From Tenuifilum sp040752515 (GTDB lineage: Bacteria; Bacteroidota; Bacteroidia; Bacteroidales; Tenuifilaceae): 64,000 nucleotides of DNA. Made by a program: the position numbers and the translations under genes. Of this stretch, positions 36,228-44,742 are shown piece by piece; position 1 is the first letter of the stretch; every line of letters starts with the position of its first letter. The stretch spans positions 62,001-126,000 of the forward strand of contig JBFMGQ010000003.1 in NCBI GenBank assembly GCA_040752515.1. The letters are read 5' to 3'. The notes beneath the pieces were generated by a model, which was not told the origin of the DNA, made no database searches, and was given only the letters and a program-made list of their open reading frames with translations.

Positions 36228-37028
36228 TTAGCCTCCTATGTTATAGAATTCGCCAGTGCGGTTCGCCATACCGCAAATGGGTTTATTTTTGATAGCCATT
36301 TCAATGGCTTTCTCTATGCCTAACTCCCTTACATTATAACCGCTATCGCTAAAAAGACAGGGCTTTAGAATGCCATCGGCTGTAAGACGCAACCTGTTGC
36401 AGGTACTACAATTGCCACCCTCGCCACCCTCAACCACTCCAAAGATACCCTCATCGAGGTTCATTTTGGGAATAAAACGGGCAATATAACCATTTGCTTG
36501 AGCAAATGCTTTAACCGCCCTGGCATCGGGTTCATTTGAATCCTTTTCAACCACACAATTTAATTTAATAGGGTTGAATCCAACTCTCTTAGCCTCTTCC
36601 AATCCTTCCAGCACATCCGATAGCGATCCAACCCTGGTAATGGATTTATACCTATCGGGGTTTAAAGTATCGAGACTGACATTAATGCGTTTTAGCCCTG
36701 CCTGGTAAAGGGGATATGCAAACTGTTTCAGGAGGGTACCATTGGTAGTGAGGCCAAAATCAGTGATTCCCTCAATGGATGTTAGCATCCGCACCAACTC
36801 TACTATTCCTTTTCGAACCAGTGGTTCACCGCCAGTTATGCGTACCTTCTCAAATCCATTCCTTACAGCTACCCTGGTTACCTCAATAATCTCTTCAAAG
36901 CTAAGAATCTGACTATGTGGTATTTGCACAATTCCCTCTTCGGGCATACAATACTTGCAACGCAGGTTACACCTGTCAGTTACCGATATTCTGAGGTAAT
37001 TGATTCGCCTGTTAAATTGATCGAACAT
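36228..37028 (-). CDS. moaA: GTP 3',8-cyclase, short form
   Basis: Radical-SAM enzyme that starts molybdopterin synthesis from GTP. The 266 residues keep the SAM cluster CNLRCKYC, GGEPLVRKG, the second cluster CSTCNRLRLTADGILKPC and the C-terminal Gly-Gly. Usual MoaA proteins are about 320-340 residues. The region between the barrel and the second cluster, normally with RFIEYMP and a long loop, is cut to YIARFIPKMNLDEGIFGVVEGGEGGN written in two short blocks here. The reading frame is intact and the gene overlaps moeA by 17 bases, so it is probably functional. Confidence 0.9.
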   Translation of the reverse strand: MFDQFNRRINYLRISVTDRCNLRCKYCMPEEGIVQIPHSQILSFEEIIEVTRVAVRNGFEKVRITGGEPLVRKGIVELVRMLTSIEGITDFGLTTNGTLLKQFAYPLYQAGLKRINVSLDTLNPDRYKSITRVGSLSDVLEGLEEAKRVGFNPIKLNCVVEKDSNEPDARAVKAFAQANGYIARFIPKMNLDEGIFGVVEGGEGGNCSTCNRLRLTADGILKPCLFSDSGYNVRELGIEKAIEMAIKNKPICGMANRTGEFYNIGG

Positions 37029-38193
37029 CTACCAGTTCCCCCTTTTTCATTTCCTTCACGCCCAACGCAATTGATGCAATGCCATTTGCCCTGGCAAGGG
37101 CGAAAATATGAGCTGAGCCATGGTATTCCAGAGGTTCAACCTCGCCATTGGCATTTACTATTACGGGAAACAACCCCAGCCGTTCTGCTCTTTTTCGGGA
37201 ATAATCGTTTGCCAAGGGTAATCGGTATATGGGAGCATAGGGTGTGTTACAACCCATCATCATCAATAATGCGGGTTTCACAAGTAGTTTAAACTGGATA
37301 AACGATGATACAGGATTACCCGGTAACCCAAAAATCAACTTATTCCCTGCTACACCAAATGTTGTGGGCTTTCCGGGTTGCACCGCAATGGAATCGAAAA
37401 GAATTTTTACGCCTAATCGCTCCATAATAGTGGGAACGTAATCGAAATCGCCCATGGAAACACCGCCAGTTAACACCACCACATCGCTTTCGGCCAAAGC
37501 TTTTGCAATGGCTTTTTCGGTAACCTCTTCGGAATCGGCGACTATCCCATGGTAAATTGGAATAGCACCTGCCGATGTCACCTGTGCTATTAGCTGATAC
37601 CCATTGCTATTACGAATTTTACTTCCATAAGGTATCTCTGTTGGTTCAACCAGCTCATCGCCTGTAGGCAAAATTGAAACACGCGGCCTAACAGCTACTT
37701 TGGGCGAGTGACATCCTAAGGCTGCCATTATGGCAATATGCTGTGGCTTGATTAGAGTTCCCTTACTTAATGGGGATTCGCCTATTTTGATATCCTCGCC
37801 GAGCTCACAGATGTTCGATTTTGGTTTATCGCCAGTAAAACGTATGGTTCCATCGGGTAAGATTTCCGTTTCCTCAACCGGAATTACGCAATCGGCGCCA
37901 TTGGGAATGGGAGCACCAGTCATTACTTTTGAACAGGTTCCCTGAACAATTGCTTTCAGCGGTTCTGTTCCGGCAGCAATTACCTCAATTACACTAAGCG
38001 GATTATTTAAATCCGCTGCTCGGCAAGCGTAGCCATCAACCGCAGTTTTACGGAAAGGGGGCATGTTAATATCTGAGACCACATCATGCGCCAACACCCT
38101 ATTTAAACTTTCAACCAAAGCAACCTGCTCCTCTCCCTTAAGGGCAAAAACAGCTTGCTTAACAGTATCTATTGCCTTGTCTAATGATATCAT
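37012..38193 (-). CDS. moeA: Molybdopterin molybdenumtransferase
   Basis: Inserts molybdate into adenylated molybdopterin. The 393 residues show domain I/II (FRKTAVDGYACRA, VMTGAPIPNGADCVIPVEE), the catalytic MoCF domain (VVLTGGVSMGDFDYVP, FGLPGNPVSSFI) and the C-terminal beta domain. Length is typical. It leads the operon and its end overlaps the moaA start. Confidence 0.95.
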   Translation of the reverse strand: MISLDKAIDTVKQAVFALKGEEQVALVESLNRVLAHDVVSDINMPPFRKTAVDGYACRAADLNNPLSVIEVIAAGTEPLKAIVQGTCSKVMTGAPIPNGADCVIPVEETEILPDGTIRFTGDKPKSNICELGEDIKIGESPLSKGTLIKPQHIAIMAALGCHSPKVAVRPRVSILPTGDELVEPTEIPYGSKIRNSNGYQLIAQVTSAGAIPIYHGIVADSEEVTEKAIAKALAESDVVVLTGGVSMGDFDYVPTIMERLGVKILFDSIAVQPGKPTTFGVAGNKLIFGLPGNPVSSFIQFKLLVKPALLMMMGCNTPYAPIYRLPLANDYSRKRAERLGLFPVIVNANGEVEPLEYHGSAHIFALARANGIASIALGVKEMKKGELVDVRSI

Positions 38194-38520
38194 ACCTTAT
38201 GATCATTGTTTTGCAAATATGGATAAAAAAGTTGTTACCGAAAAGAATATTTTTTCATATCGCTATATTTATGTATATTTTCTTGGTATATTATGCAGCA
38301 TTGCTATTTGAAAAACATTTGACTTTATCTTAATTTCGAGAGATATTCCCATAGAATTAGGTAGTATATATAGGGGGTTAGAAAGCAGCATTCCAATTAC
38401 TTTATTAAGTTTCAAATTGTTGCAAACAAAACTTTTCAACAATAGCTTGCAAATAGATAACATTTAGTAAAAATTAGTAGGTTTGGGATATTTTGCAATT
38501 CAAACCTAAACCATAAAACT
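38194..38520. other. Divergent spacer, moeA / OPT transporter
   Basis: About 330 A/T-rich bases. Only a candidate -7 box (38478-38485) for the plus-strand gene was found; no gene, hairpin or repeat. A molybdenum-responsive RNA or operator was looked for and not recognised. Confidence 0.4.
38478..38485 (+). promoter_or_regulatory. -7 element of the OPT transporter gene
   Basis: TAGGTTTG matches TAnnTTTG, 35 bases upstream of the ATG at 38521. The -33 box is not clear. Confidence 0.45.
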
Positions 38521-40506
38521 ATGTCGCACGAACCTATTGAAAAAATTAAAGGCCTTCCGGAAAACGCCTATACCGAACTCCGTGAGGGCAAGGAGTATCA
38601 GCCTGTAATGCCACCAAATAAAGCAGTACCAGAGGTTACCACATGGAGCGTAGTTTGGGGGCTAATTATGGCAATAATTTTTTCGGCTGCAGCTGCCTAC
38701 CTCGGATTAAAAATTGGACAGGTGTTTGAGGCTGCCATTCCCATTGCCATTATTGCAGTTGGGCTATCAACCCTAGCTAAGCGTAAAGGGGCATTGGGTG
38801 AAAATGTGATTATTCAATCCATTGGGGCAAGTTCGGGGGTAATTGTTGCCGGAGCCATTTTTACATTACCAGCTCTTTACATACTTAACCTCGAGGCACA
38901 ATTCTATCAGGTATTTCTATCGTCGTTATTTGGTGGAATCTTAGGTATTCTTTTCCTGATTCCATTCCGCAAGTACTTTGTAGCCGATATGCACGGCAAG
39001 TTTCCTTTTCCTGAGGCAACAGCAACAACTGAGGTTCTTGTTTCGGGGGAGAAAGGCGGCAAGCAAGCTCGACTTTTAGTTATAAGCGGTTTAATTGGGG
39101 GTATTTACGATTTCATCATAGCTACCTTTGGTTGGTGGAGCGAAGTGGTTACCACCCGAGTAATCCCTGCCGGCGAGGCTCTTGCTGCTAAAGCTAAACT
39201 CGTATTCAAACTCAATGTTGGCGCAGCAGTTATGGGCATTGGTTACATTATTGGCCTCAAATACACAGCCATTATTGCTGCGGGATCGTTTGTCGGATGG
39301 TTTGTAATCATCCCCATTATCAACTACTTTGCACCAGGATTGACCGAAGCAGTTGGTAGCAATATCACCCTAACTGTCGGACAAATGAGCGCCGAACAAA
39401 TTTTCAGCAACTATGTACGTCCAATTGGAATAGGCGGCATTGCCATGGCAGGGGTTATTGGAATTATTCGATCAAGTGGGATTATTCGAAAAGCGTTTGG
39501 TCTGGCTGTAAGCGAACTCACCGGAAAGCACTCTGCTATTCCTAAAGAGGAACTACGCACGCGTCGCGACCTTCCCATGTCGATTATTGCTGGTGGAATA
39601 CTCTTAACAACCATTCTACTTTTAGTTTTCTTTTATTTTGGGGTGGTACATAACATTACCCATGCTCTAATTGCCCTAGCTATTGTGATGGTAATTGCCT
39701 TTCTTTTTACAACCGTTGCAGCCAATGCCATTGCCATTGTGGGCACCAATCCAGTATCGGGTATGACACTGATGACGCTAATTATCACCTCGTTGGTAAT
39801 GGCTTCGGCTGGTTTGTCGGGAACATCCGGTATGATTGCTGCCCTAATTATAGGTGGGGTTGTGTGCACAGCGCTCTCAATGGCAGGTGGCTTTATCACC
39901 GATCTAAAAATTGGTTACTGGCTAGGTTCATCGCCATACAAGCAACAAACATGGAAATTCCTTGGGACTTTTGTTTCGGCAGCAACAGTAGGAGGAGTTA
40001 TCATACTGCTTAATAAAACCTATGGTTTTACTGGGAAAGATGCGCTTGTAGCACCGCAAGCCAATGCCATGGCTGCCGTTATTGAACCCATGATGAGTGG
40101 CAAACCTGCTCCATGGGCATTGTATGCTGCTGGTGCTTTCCTGTCGCTTATTCTTACCATGATTGGTGTTCCGGCTCTTGCCTTTTCGTTGGGCATGTTT
40201 ATCCCATTACAGCTAAACACACCCCTACTAGCCGGTGGCATTATAGCCCATATCGTTTCGACCCGTTCAAAAGATGAAGCACTAAACAGAGCAAGGAAAG
40301 AACGAGGAACCTTAATTGCATCCGGCTTTATTGCAGGTGGAGCACTGATGGGAGTTGTAAGCGCCTTGCTACGTTTTGGTGAAATCAACTACGTGAACGC
40401 CGAATGGTTTGAATCGCACTCTGCCGAGATCCTGGGCTTTGTAATGTTCCTGATTTTGTGTGGATACCTGATCTGGGAAAGCCTAAGGGCGAAAGTAGAA
40501 GAATAG
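38521..40506 (+). CDS. OPT-family oligopeptide transporter
   Basis: A 661-residue polytopic inner-membrane protein of the OPT superfamily, which imports small peptides or metal chelates by proton coupling. Visible marks include the N-terminal helix with AAYLGLKIGQVFEAAIPIAI and FRKYFVADMHGKFPFPEATAT in the first third. Many Gly-rich helices follow, and the C-terminal half carries GVPALAFSLGMFIPLQLNTP. Length and profile are typical of bacterial OPT proteins. pepT lies nearby downstream, which suggests peptide use. Confidence 0.93.
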   Translation: MSHEPIEKIKGLPENAYTELREGKEYQPVMPPNKAVPEVTTWSVVWGLIMAIIFSAAAAYLGLKIGQVFEAAIPIAIIAVGLSTLAKRKGALGENVIIQSIGASSGVIVAGAIFTLPALYILNLEAQFYQVFLSSLFGGILGILFLIPFRKYFVADMHGKFPFPEATATTEVLVSGEKGGKQARLLVISGLIGGIYDFIIATFGWWSEVVTTRVIPAGEALAAKAKLVFKLNVGAAVMGIGYIIGLKYTAIIAAGSFVGWFVIIPIINYFAPGLTEAVGSNITLTVGQMSAEQIFSNYVRPIGIGGIAMAGVIGIIRSSGIIRKAFGLAVSELTGKHSAIPKEELRTRRDLPMSIIAGGILLTTILLLVFFYFGVVHNITHALIALAIVMVIAFLFTTVAANAIAIVGTNPVSGMTLMTLIITSLVMASAGLSGTSGMIAALIIGGVVCTALSMAGGFITDLKIGYWLGSSPYKQQTWKFLGTFVSAATVGGVIILLNKTYGFTGKDALVAPQANAMAAVIEPMMSGKPAPWALYAAGAFLSLILTMIGVPALAFSLGMFIPLQLNTPLLAGGIIAHIVSTRSKDEALNRARKERGTLIASGFIAGGALMGVVSALLRFGEINYVNAEWFESHSAEILGFVMFLILCGYLIWESLRAKVEE

Positions 40507-40513
40507 ATATAAA

Positions 40514-40541
40514 TAGTGTTCAGTGTTCAGTGTATAGTACT
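40514..40541. repeat. Heptamer array left of the IVP gene
   Basis: AGTGTTC AGTGTTC AGTGTAT AGTACTA: four 7-base units. It is inverted relative to the array at 40934-40968. Confidence 0.8.
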
Positions 40542-40554
40542 AAAAATAATTTTT

Positions 40555-40926
40555 ATGTTAGATTTTAAAAATATGGATGTTTGGAAAAAATGTCGAGAAC
40601 TGGCAAAAGACATATATCTTATCACCCAAACATTTCCAAAAGAAGAAACATTTGGGCTCACTCTTTAAATGCGAAGAAGTGTAGTATCAGTAATCTCAAA
40701 CATTTCTGAAGGAATAGGTAGGTCACAAATTAAAGAGACTATTCAATTCCTGAATTTTGCAAAAGGCTCGCTCTTTGAGTTAGATGCCCAACTTACCATC
40801 TCTTTTGATTTGAACTATATCGATAGTTCAACCTATGAAAGAATTTCAAATCTAATTTTGGAATGTAACAAATTAGTTCAAGGATTTTCCAATTACTGCA
40901 AGAAAAAAATTAATACCACCAAATAA
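40555..40926 (+). pseudogene. Four-helix-bundle (23S rRNA IVP type) protein, nonsense-interrupted
   Basis: Reading from the ATG at 40555 gives MLDFKNMDVWKKCRELAKDI and continues to FGLTL. A TAA at 40666-40668 is followed at once by ATGCGAAGA, which continues MRRSVVSVISNISEGIGRSQ to the stop at 40924-40926. In the family this junction usually reads LTxQMRRxAVSIxxNIAEG, so a CAA-to-TAA change in one codon explains the break. The full length would be 123 residues. The TAAATG could allow restart, giving an 85-residue remnant. It is flanked by inverted heptamer arrays. Confidence 0.85.
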
Positions 40927-40933
40927 ACATTTT

Positions 40934-40968
40934 ACACTGTACACTGTACACTGTTCACTGAACACTAA
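40934..40968. repeat. Heptamer array right of the IVP gene
   Basis: ACACTGT three times, then TCACTGA and ACACTAA. It lies between the IVP remnant and pepT, 22 bases before the pepT ATG. Confidence 0.85.
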
Positions 40969-40990
40969 AATAAACTAAATAAATCGCGCT

Positions 40991-42229
40991 ATGATAAACA
41001 AACAAACGCTAATTGAACGCTTTATTAGGTATGTAAAGATTGATACCCAAAGCGACGATACAGTAACCGACAGGTTTCCAAGCACCGAAAAACAACTTGT
41101 TCTGTCGAACCTACTGGTTAAGGAGTTAAAGGAACTTGGTGCACAGGAGGTTGAAATTGATGAGTACGGATACGTAATGGCAACCATTCCCGCCAATACA
41201 AATAAACCGATACCAGTTCTTGGATTCCTTGCCCATGTGGATACCTCGCCCGATATGCCAGGCAAAGACGTTAACCCACGCTTTGTGGAGAATTACGATG
41301 GCTCCGAAATTGTTCTGAACAAGGATTTGGGAGTTGTGCTATCGCCCAATGAGTTTCCGGAACTTAAAAACTACTTAGGGCAAACCCTGATAGTAACCGA
41401 TGGCACCACCCTTCTTGGTGCCGACGATAAGGCAGGCATAGCCGAGATTATGACAGCCGTGGAGTTTATGCTCAAAAATCCCGATTTTAAGCATGGCAAA
41501 ATTCGCATTGGCTTTACGGTTGATGAAGAGGTTGGCCGCGGTGTTGACCATTTCGACGTAAAACGATTTGGTGCTGATTTTGCTTACACCCTCGATGGCG
41601 GAGCAGTTGGCGAGCTGGAGTTCGAAAACTTTAACGCGGCAAGCGCGAAAATCTCCATTCAGGGCCGTAATATTCACCCGGGTTACGCCAAGGATAAGAT
41701 GCTTAATGCCATTCTAATAGCTCAAGAGTTCAACAACCTGCTCCCCGCCCATGAGCGACCTGAACATACTCAAGGCTATGAGGGATTCTATCATCTGATT
41801 AAAATGGATGGTTCGGTGGAAAAAGCCACATTCCAGTACATTATCCGCGACCACGACCGTAAAAAGTTTGAGGCCCGTAAGGCATATATGCAACGTATTA
41901 CCGATTACATGAATACTAAATACGGTCAAGGGACTGTTACCATAGAGTTAAAGGACCAGTACTATAACATGCGCGAAAAGGTTGAGCCGGTTTACCATGT
42001 GGTTTCCACTGCCATTGAAGCAATGGAAGCGGTTGGCGTTAAACCTAAGGTTAAACCAATCCGAGGTGGCACCGATGGTGCACGCCTTTCCTATATGGGT
42101 CTCCCCTGCCCTAATCTATTTGCAGGAGGTGAAAATTTCCATGGTAAACACGAATATGTACCCGTTGAAAGCATGGTTAAGGCCACTAAGGTTATGCTAA
42201 AGATCATTGAACTATACTCCTCCAAATAA
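40991..42229 (+). CDS. pepT: Peptidase T (tripeptide aminopeptidase)
   Basis: Zinc aminopeptidase of the M20 family that releases the N-terminal residue of tripeptides in the cytoplasm. The 412 residues hold His82-x-Asp84 in AHVDTSPDMPG, LLGADDKAG (145-146), Glu179-Glu180 in FTVDEEVGRG, and late zinc/substrate residues in RGGTDGARLS and NFHGKHEY. Length is typical. It is convergent with the first Sus operon and shares a bidirectional terminator with it. Confidence 0.96.
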   Translation: MINKQTLIERFIRYVKIDTQSDDTVTDRFPSTEKQLVLSNLLVKELKELGAQEVEIDEYGYVMATIPANTNKPIPVLGFLAHVDTSPDMPGKDVNPRFVENYDGSEIVLNKDLGVVLSPNEFPELKNYLGQTLIVTDGTTLLGADDKAGIAEIMTAVEFMLKNPDFKHGKIRIGFTVDEEVGRGVDHFDVKRFGADFAYTLDGGAVGELEFENFNAASAKISIQGRNIHPGYAKDKMLNAILIAQEFNNLLPAHERPEHTQGYEGFYHLIKMDGSVEKATFQYIIRDHDRKKFEARKAYMQRITDYMNTKYGQGTVTIELKDQYYNMREKVEPVYHVVSTAIEAMEAVGVKPKVKPIRGGTDGARLSYMGLPCPNLFAGGENFHGKHEYVPVESMVKATKVMLKIIELYSSK

Positions 42230-42246
42230 TATGCGGGATACATAAT

Positions 42247-42276
42247 AAAAAACGAGGGAGAGTTCCCTCGTTTTTT
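42247..42276. terminator. Bidirectional terminator, pepT / Sus operon 1
   Basis: A 13-bp perfect stem from A6-CGAGGGA to TCCCTCG-T6 with loop GAGT. It lies between the pepT stop and the convergent lipoprotein stop and works in both directions. Confidence 0.93.
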
Positions 42277-42277
42277 A

Positions 42278-43150
42278 TTATTTCTTGCTAAAAGGCTCTA
42301 AAACCTCCCAGAATACTCTATTCCCACCTGGACCTTCGTAATGATAGTATAGATAGATTTTATCGGAAAGAGGGTCGTAATGGGAGTAAAGTAAAAGGTT
42401 ATTGGGATCACCCTCCTTAACAATATAATCGAATCCAAACACTTCAAAAGATATTGAGTTATCGGGATTAACAGTTAAGTAAATCGTTTCCCCATAACTA
42501 CCCCAAAGGGCAAAATTGGTATAGCAAGTACTACCATCAGCAGTAATCAATTCTTTATTGAGCTGTACATGCCGATATGGCTGATCGGGATATGTACCAA
42601 AATTGGGATGAAAAAAGGTTATATCGGAGAGGTAATAGCCAGCATAACTATTGGCTATTAAAACCTCAGTTTGAGAGTTACTGGTAACCTCGCGGCCATC
42701 ATCCAGTACCGATACATATTTAAGAGTAAAGTAATCGCCCACATCAGCGTTTAAAGGTTCGTCAGGAAGTATGTAATTCTGAAGAGTAATCCCCTCTTTC
42801 AGTTGATCCCATGTGAAAGTTTGGCTAAGCAAGACCGTATCGGAATAATTCTCCCCATCAATGCTAATGCTACCTAACAAAACAAAAGCCGATGACTCGT
42901 CGGTAGCATAATGATAGAACTGTTTATATACCTTTACCGACTGTATAGCAGGACCTTGATAGGCTTTCAGTTCAATTTCGACATTATCGGACACTTTTGG
43001 TATAAGCTGCACTAATTGCGAAGCCTCAACCAAACCACCAGTTTTAGCATCGGCGGTCATTAAATCGTCGTCCATCAAACAGGAACTCATGAGCAAGGCT
43101 AATGTCGAAAGTAAAGTTCCCAGTATGAGTTTATAATTTACAAATCTCAT
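42278..43150 (-). CDS. Sus-associated surface lipoprotein, operon 1
   Basis: A 290-residue lipoprotein (signal ends LLMSSC) with unknown binding specificity. The mature chain is beta-rich. An N-terminal domain (about 30-170) with VKVYKQFYHYATDES precedes a C-terminal domain with HPNFGTYPD and YYHYEGPGGNRVFWEVLEP. It is third in a susC-susD operon and is a clear paralogue of the third gene of operon 2. By position it corresponds to the accessory SusE/F-like surface proteins. Confidence 0.82.
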   Translation of the reverse strand: MRFVNYKLILGTLLSTLALLMSSCLMDDDLMTADAKTGGLVEASQLVQLIPKVSDNVEIELKAYQGPAIQSVKVYKQFYHYATDESSAFVLLGSISIDGENYSDTVLLSQTFTWDQLKEGITLQNYILPDEPLNADVGDYFTLKYVSVLDDGREVTSNSQTEVLIANSYAGYYLSDITFFHPNFGTYPDQPYRHVQLNKELITADGSTCYTNFALWGSYGETIYLTVNPDNSISFEVFGFDYIVKEGDPNNLLLYSHYDPLSDKIYLYYHYEGPGGNRVFWEVLEPFSKK

Positions 43151-43171
43151 TTTTCAAGCTTTTTAGTTATT

Positions 43172-44722
43172 CTAATTATTATCGGCAACGTCCCACCAAA
43201 CCCGGGTGTTTAAATCATCGGTTCCTTGACGAGATACTGCTTCGTTTACGTTTTTTCCATTACGTGAATACTCATCGGAAGGGTATCGTAAGCGTTGAGG
43301 AATTCTCCCATTATTTAAGCCATCAACAGCGGGTGTTAAGTGAGGGTAACCAGTTCGGCGCCATTCAAACCATGCCTGTAAACCCTGGTCAAACATGGCA
43401 ATCCATTTCTGCGTATATATCTTTTCAAGTTCTTTCCCTACTTCCCATTTCCCACTGTTAGTAAGGTAATCGGTTGAGTAATCCTCTATAGTTCTTGAAA
43501 TGCCACCTAAATCATAGTAGTATGGCACGTTCTCTACAATTTCGCTGGCATACTGCCTATATGACTCCCTAACGCCCAACTCATAATAATCTTGAGCATT
43601 ATACGCACCCACAGTTAGCAATCCACGAAAGCGAGCTTCAGCAAGCAAGAAGCATACCTCTGCACGACTCATAAACATACCGGGAGCATCGGCTCTACGA
43701 AAGTATTCTCCTAATTTTGATGTCCTTTTTATGCCATTGCCTAGATATGCGGCAGCTTTTGCCGAGGTCATACCGTTGGGCAAACCAATCCAGTAACCAC
43801 CTGCCTGAGGCGTTTCAGCGTAAACTACTATTCGCCAATCGGGATGATCATGATTATTAGGGTTATACATGGCATCAATCAATGTTTTGCTAACTCTATG
43901 GTCATCGCGGGTCTTGTAAGTTTCATTTAGCGGGTGGTTATTTGGGTATGAGCCCAGATAGTGCAATGCTGCGTTATGCGTATTATCGCTGATTATAGGA
44001 TAGGTAACAGGGTCGGATATTATACCGTCAATTTCGTTTCTAATGGTTTCGAGGTACTCAGGTCTATTTGACATACGCATAAGCAGGCGTAATCGCAGCG
44101 AGTTGGCAAAGCGTTTCCACTTGGTGATATCGCCTCCAAAAAGTATATCACCCTCTACCTTGAGGCCACCAACCTGAAATAACTCATTAGCTTCCTTCAA
44201 CTTGGCATTCAATGCGAGGTATATAGACTCCTGGGTATCGAAATTTGGAGTATAGGTACTATCAACCTTCAATGCTTCCTTATAGGGTATATCGCCATAT
44301 ATATCGGTAAGAACCGAAAAAACATAGCATTTTAAAACCAGTGCAACAGCTTGATAGTTCCTATTACCCAACCGTTGTCCCATTTCGTATATACGTTGAC
44401 TCTCAATGGCTGGTCCAGCATACAATCCGTTCCAAACCATGTTAATAACATCGTTCCGGGGAACATACCGATCCTCATCGGTGTATTGTACCTTAGCCAT
44501 GTGCTGTACCCAGCACGAGCCTATCTCGTGCCCCAGCCATACATCAAAAACCCTATCGGCAATATCCTCAATGGCATTTGCCAAAAGCTTATCGGGATAA
44601 TCCTTGGTTATATCAATTGCGTTGGGGTTTTTGTTGATGTCATCAAAATTGTTTGTGCACGACTGCAAAGCAACTGCCCCCATTACAGCTATACTTACCG
44701 TTAATAATCTATATAGTTTCAT
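43172..44722 (-). CDS. SusD/RagB-family nutrient-binding lipoprotein, operon 1
   Basis: A 516-residue surface lipoprotein (signal ends ALQSCTNNFDDIN) that forms the lid of the SusC channel and captures the substrate. A TPR-like helical scaffold and the C-terminal block KWIAMFDQGLQAWFEWRRTGYP are typical of the SusD-like_2 subfamily. It is downstream of its susC by 20 bases. No glycoside hydrolase, lyase or sulfatase gene is nearby, so the substrate is open; a peptide or other nutrient is as possible as a glycan. Confidence 0.94.
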   Translation of the reverse strand: MKLYRLLTVSIAVMGAVALQSCTNNFDDINKNPNAIDITKDYPDKLLANAIEDIADRVFDVWLGHEIGSCWVQHMAKVQYTDEDRYVPRNDVINMVWNGLYAGPAIESQRIYEMGQRLGNRNYQAVALVLKCYVFSVLTDIYGDIPYKEALKVDSTYTPNFDTQESIYLALNAKLKEANELFQVGGLKVEGDILFGGDITKWKRFANSLRLRLLMRMSNRPEYLETIRNEIDGIISDPVTYPIISDNTHNAALHYLGSYPNNHPLNETYKTRDDHRVSKTLIDAMYNPNNHDHPDWRIVVYAETPQAGGYWIGLPNGMTSAKAAAYLGNGIKRTSKLGEYFRRADAPGMFMSRAEVCFLLAEARFRGLLTVGAYNAQDYYELGVRESYRQYASEIVENVPYYYDLGGISRTIEDYSTDYLTNSGKWEVGKELEKIYTQKWIAMFDQGLQAWFEWRRTGYPHLTPAVDGLNNGRIPQRLRYPSDEYSRNGKNVNEAVSRQGTDDLNTRVWWDVADNN

Positions 44723-44742
44723 ACATCATTTTTTTTTACAAA

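Noticed and set aside
38194..38520. Molybdenum-cofactor riboswitch near moeA
   Set aside because: No matching stem arrangement was recognised upstream of moeA on the minus strand.
40669..40926. Independent 85-residue gene starting MRRSVVS
   Set aside because: The frame upstream codes for the missing first helix of the same family and is separated only by one stop codon, so a broken single gene is the better reading.
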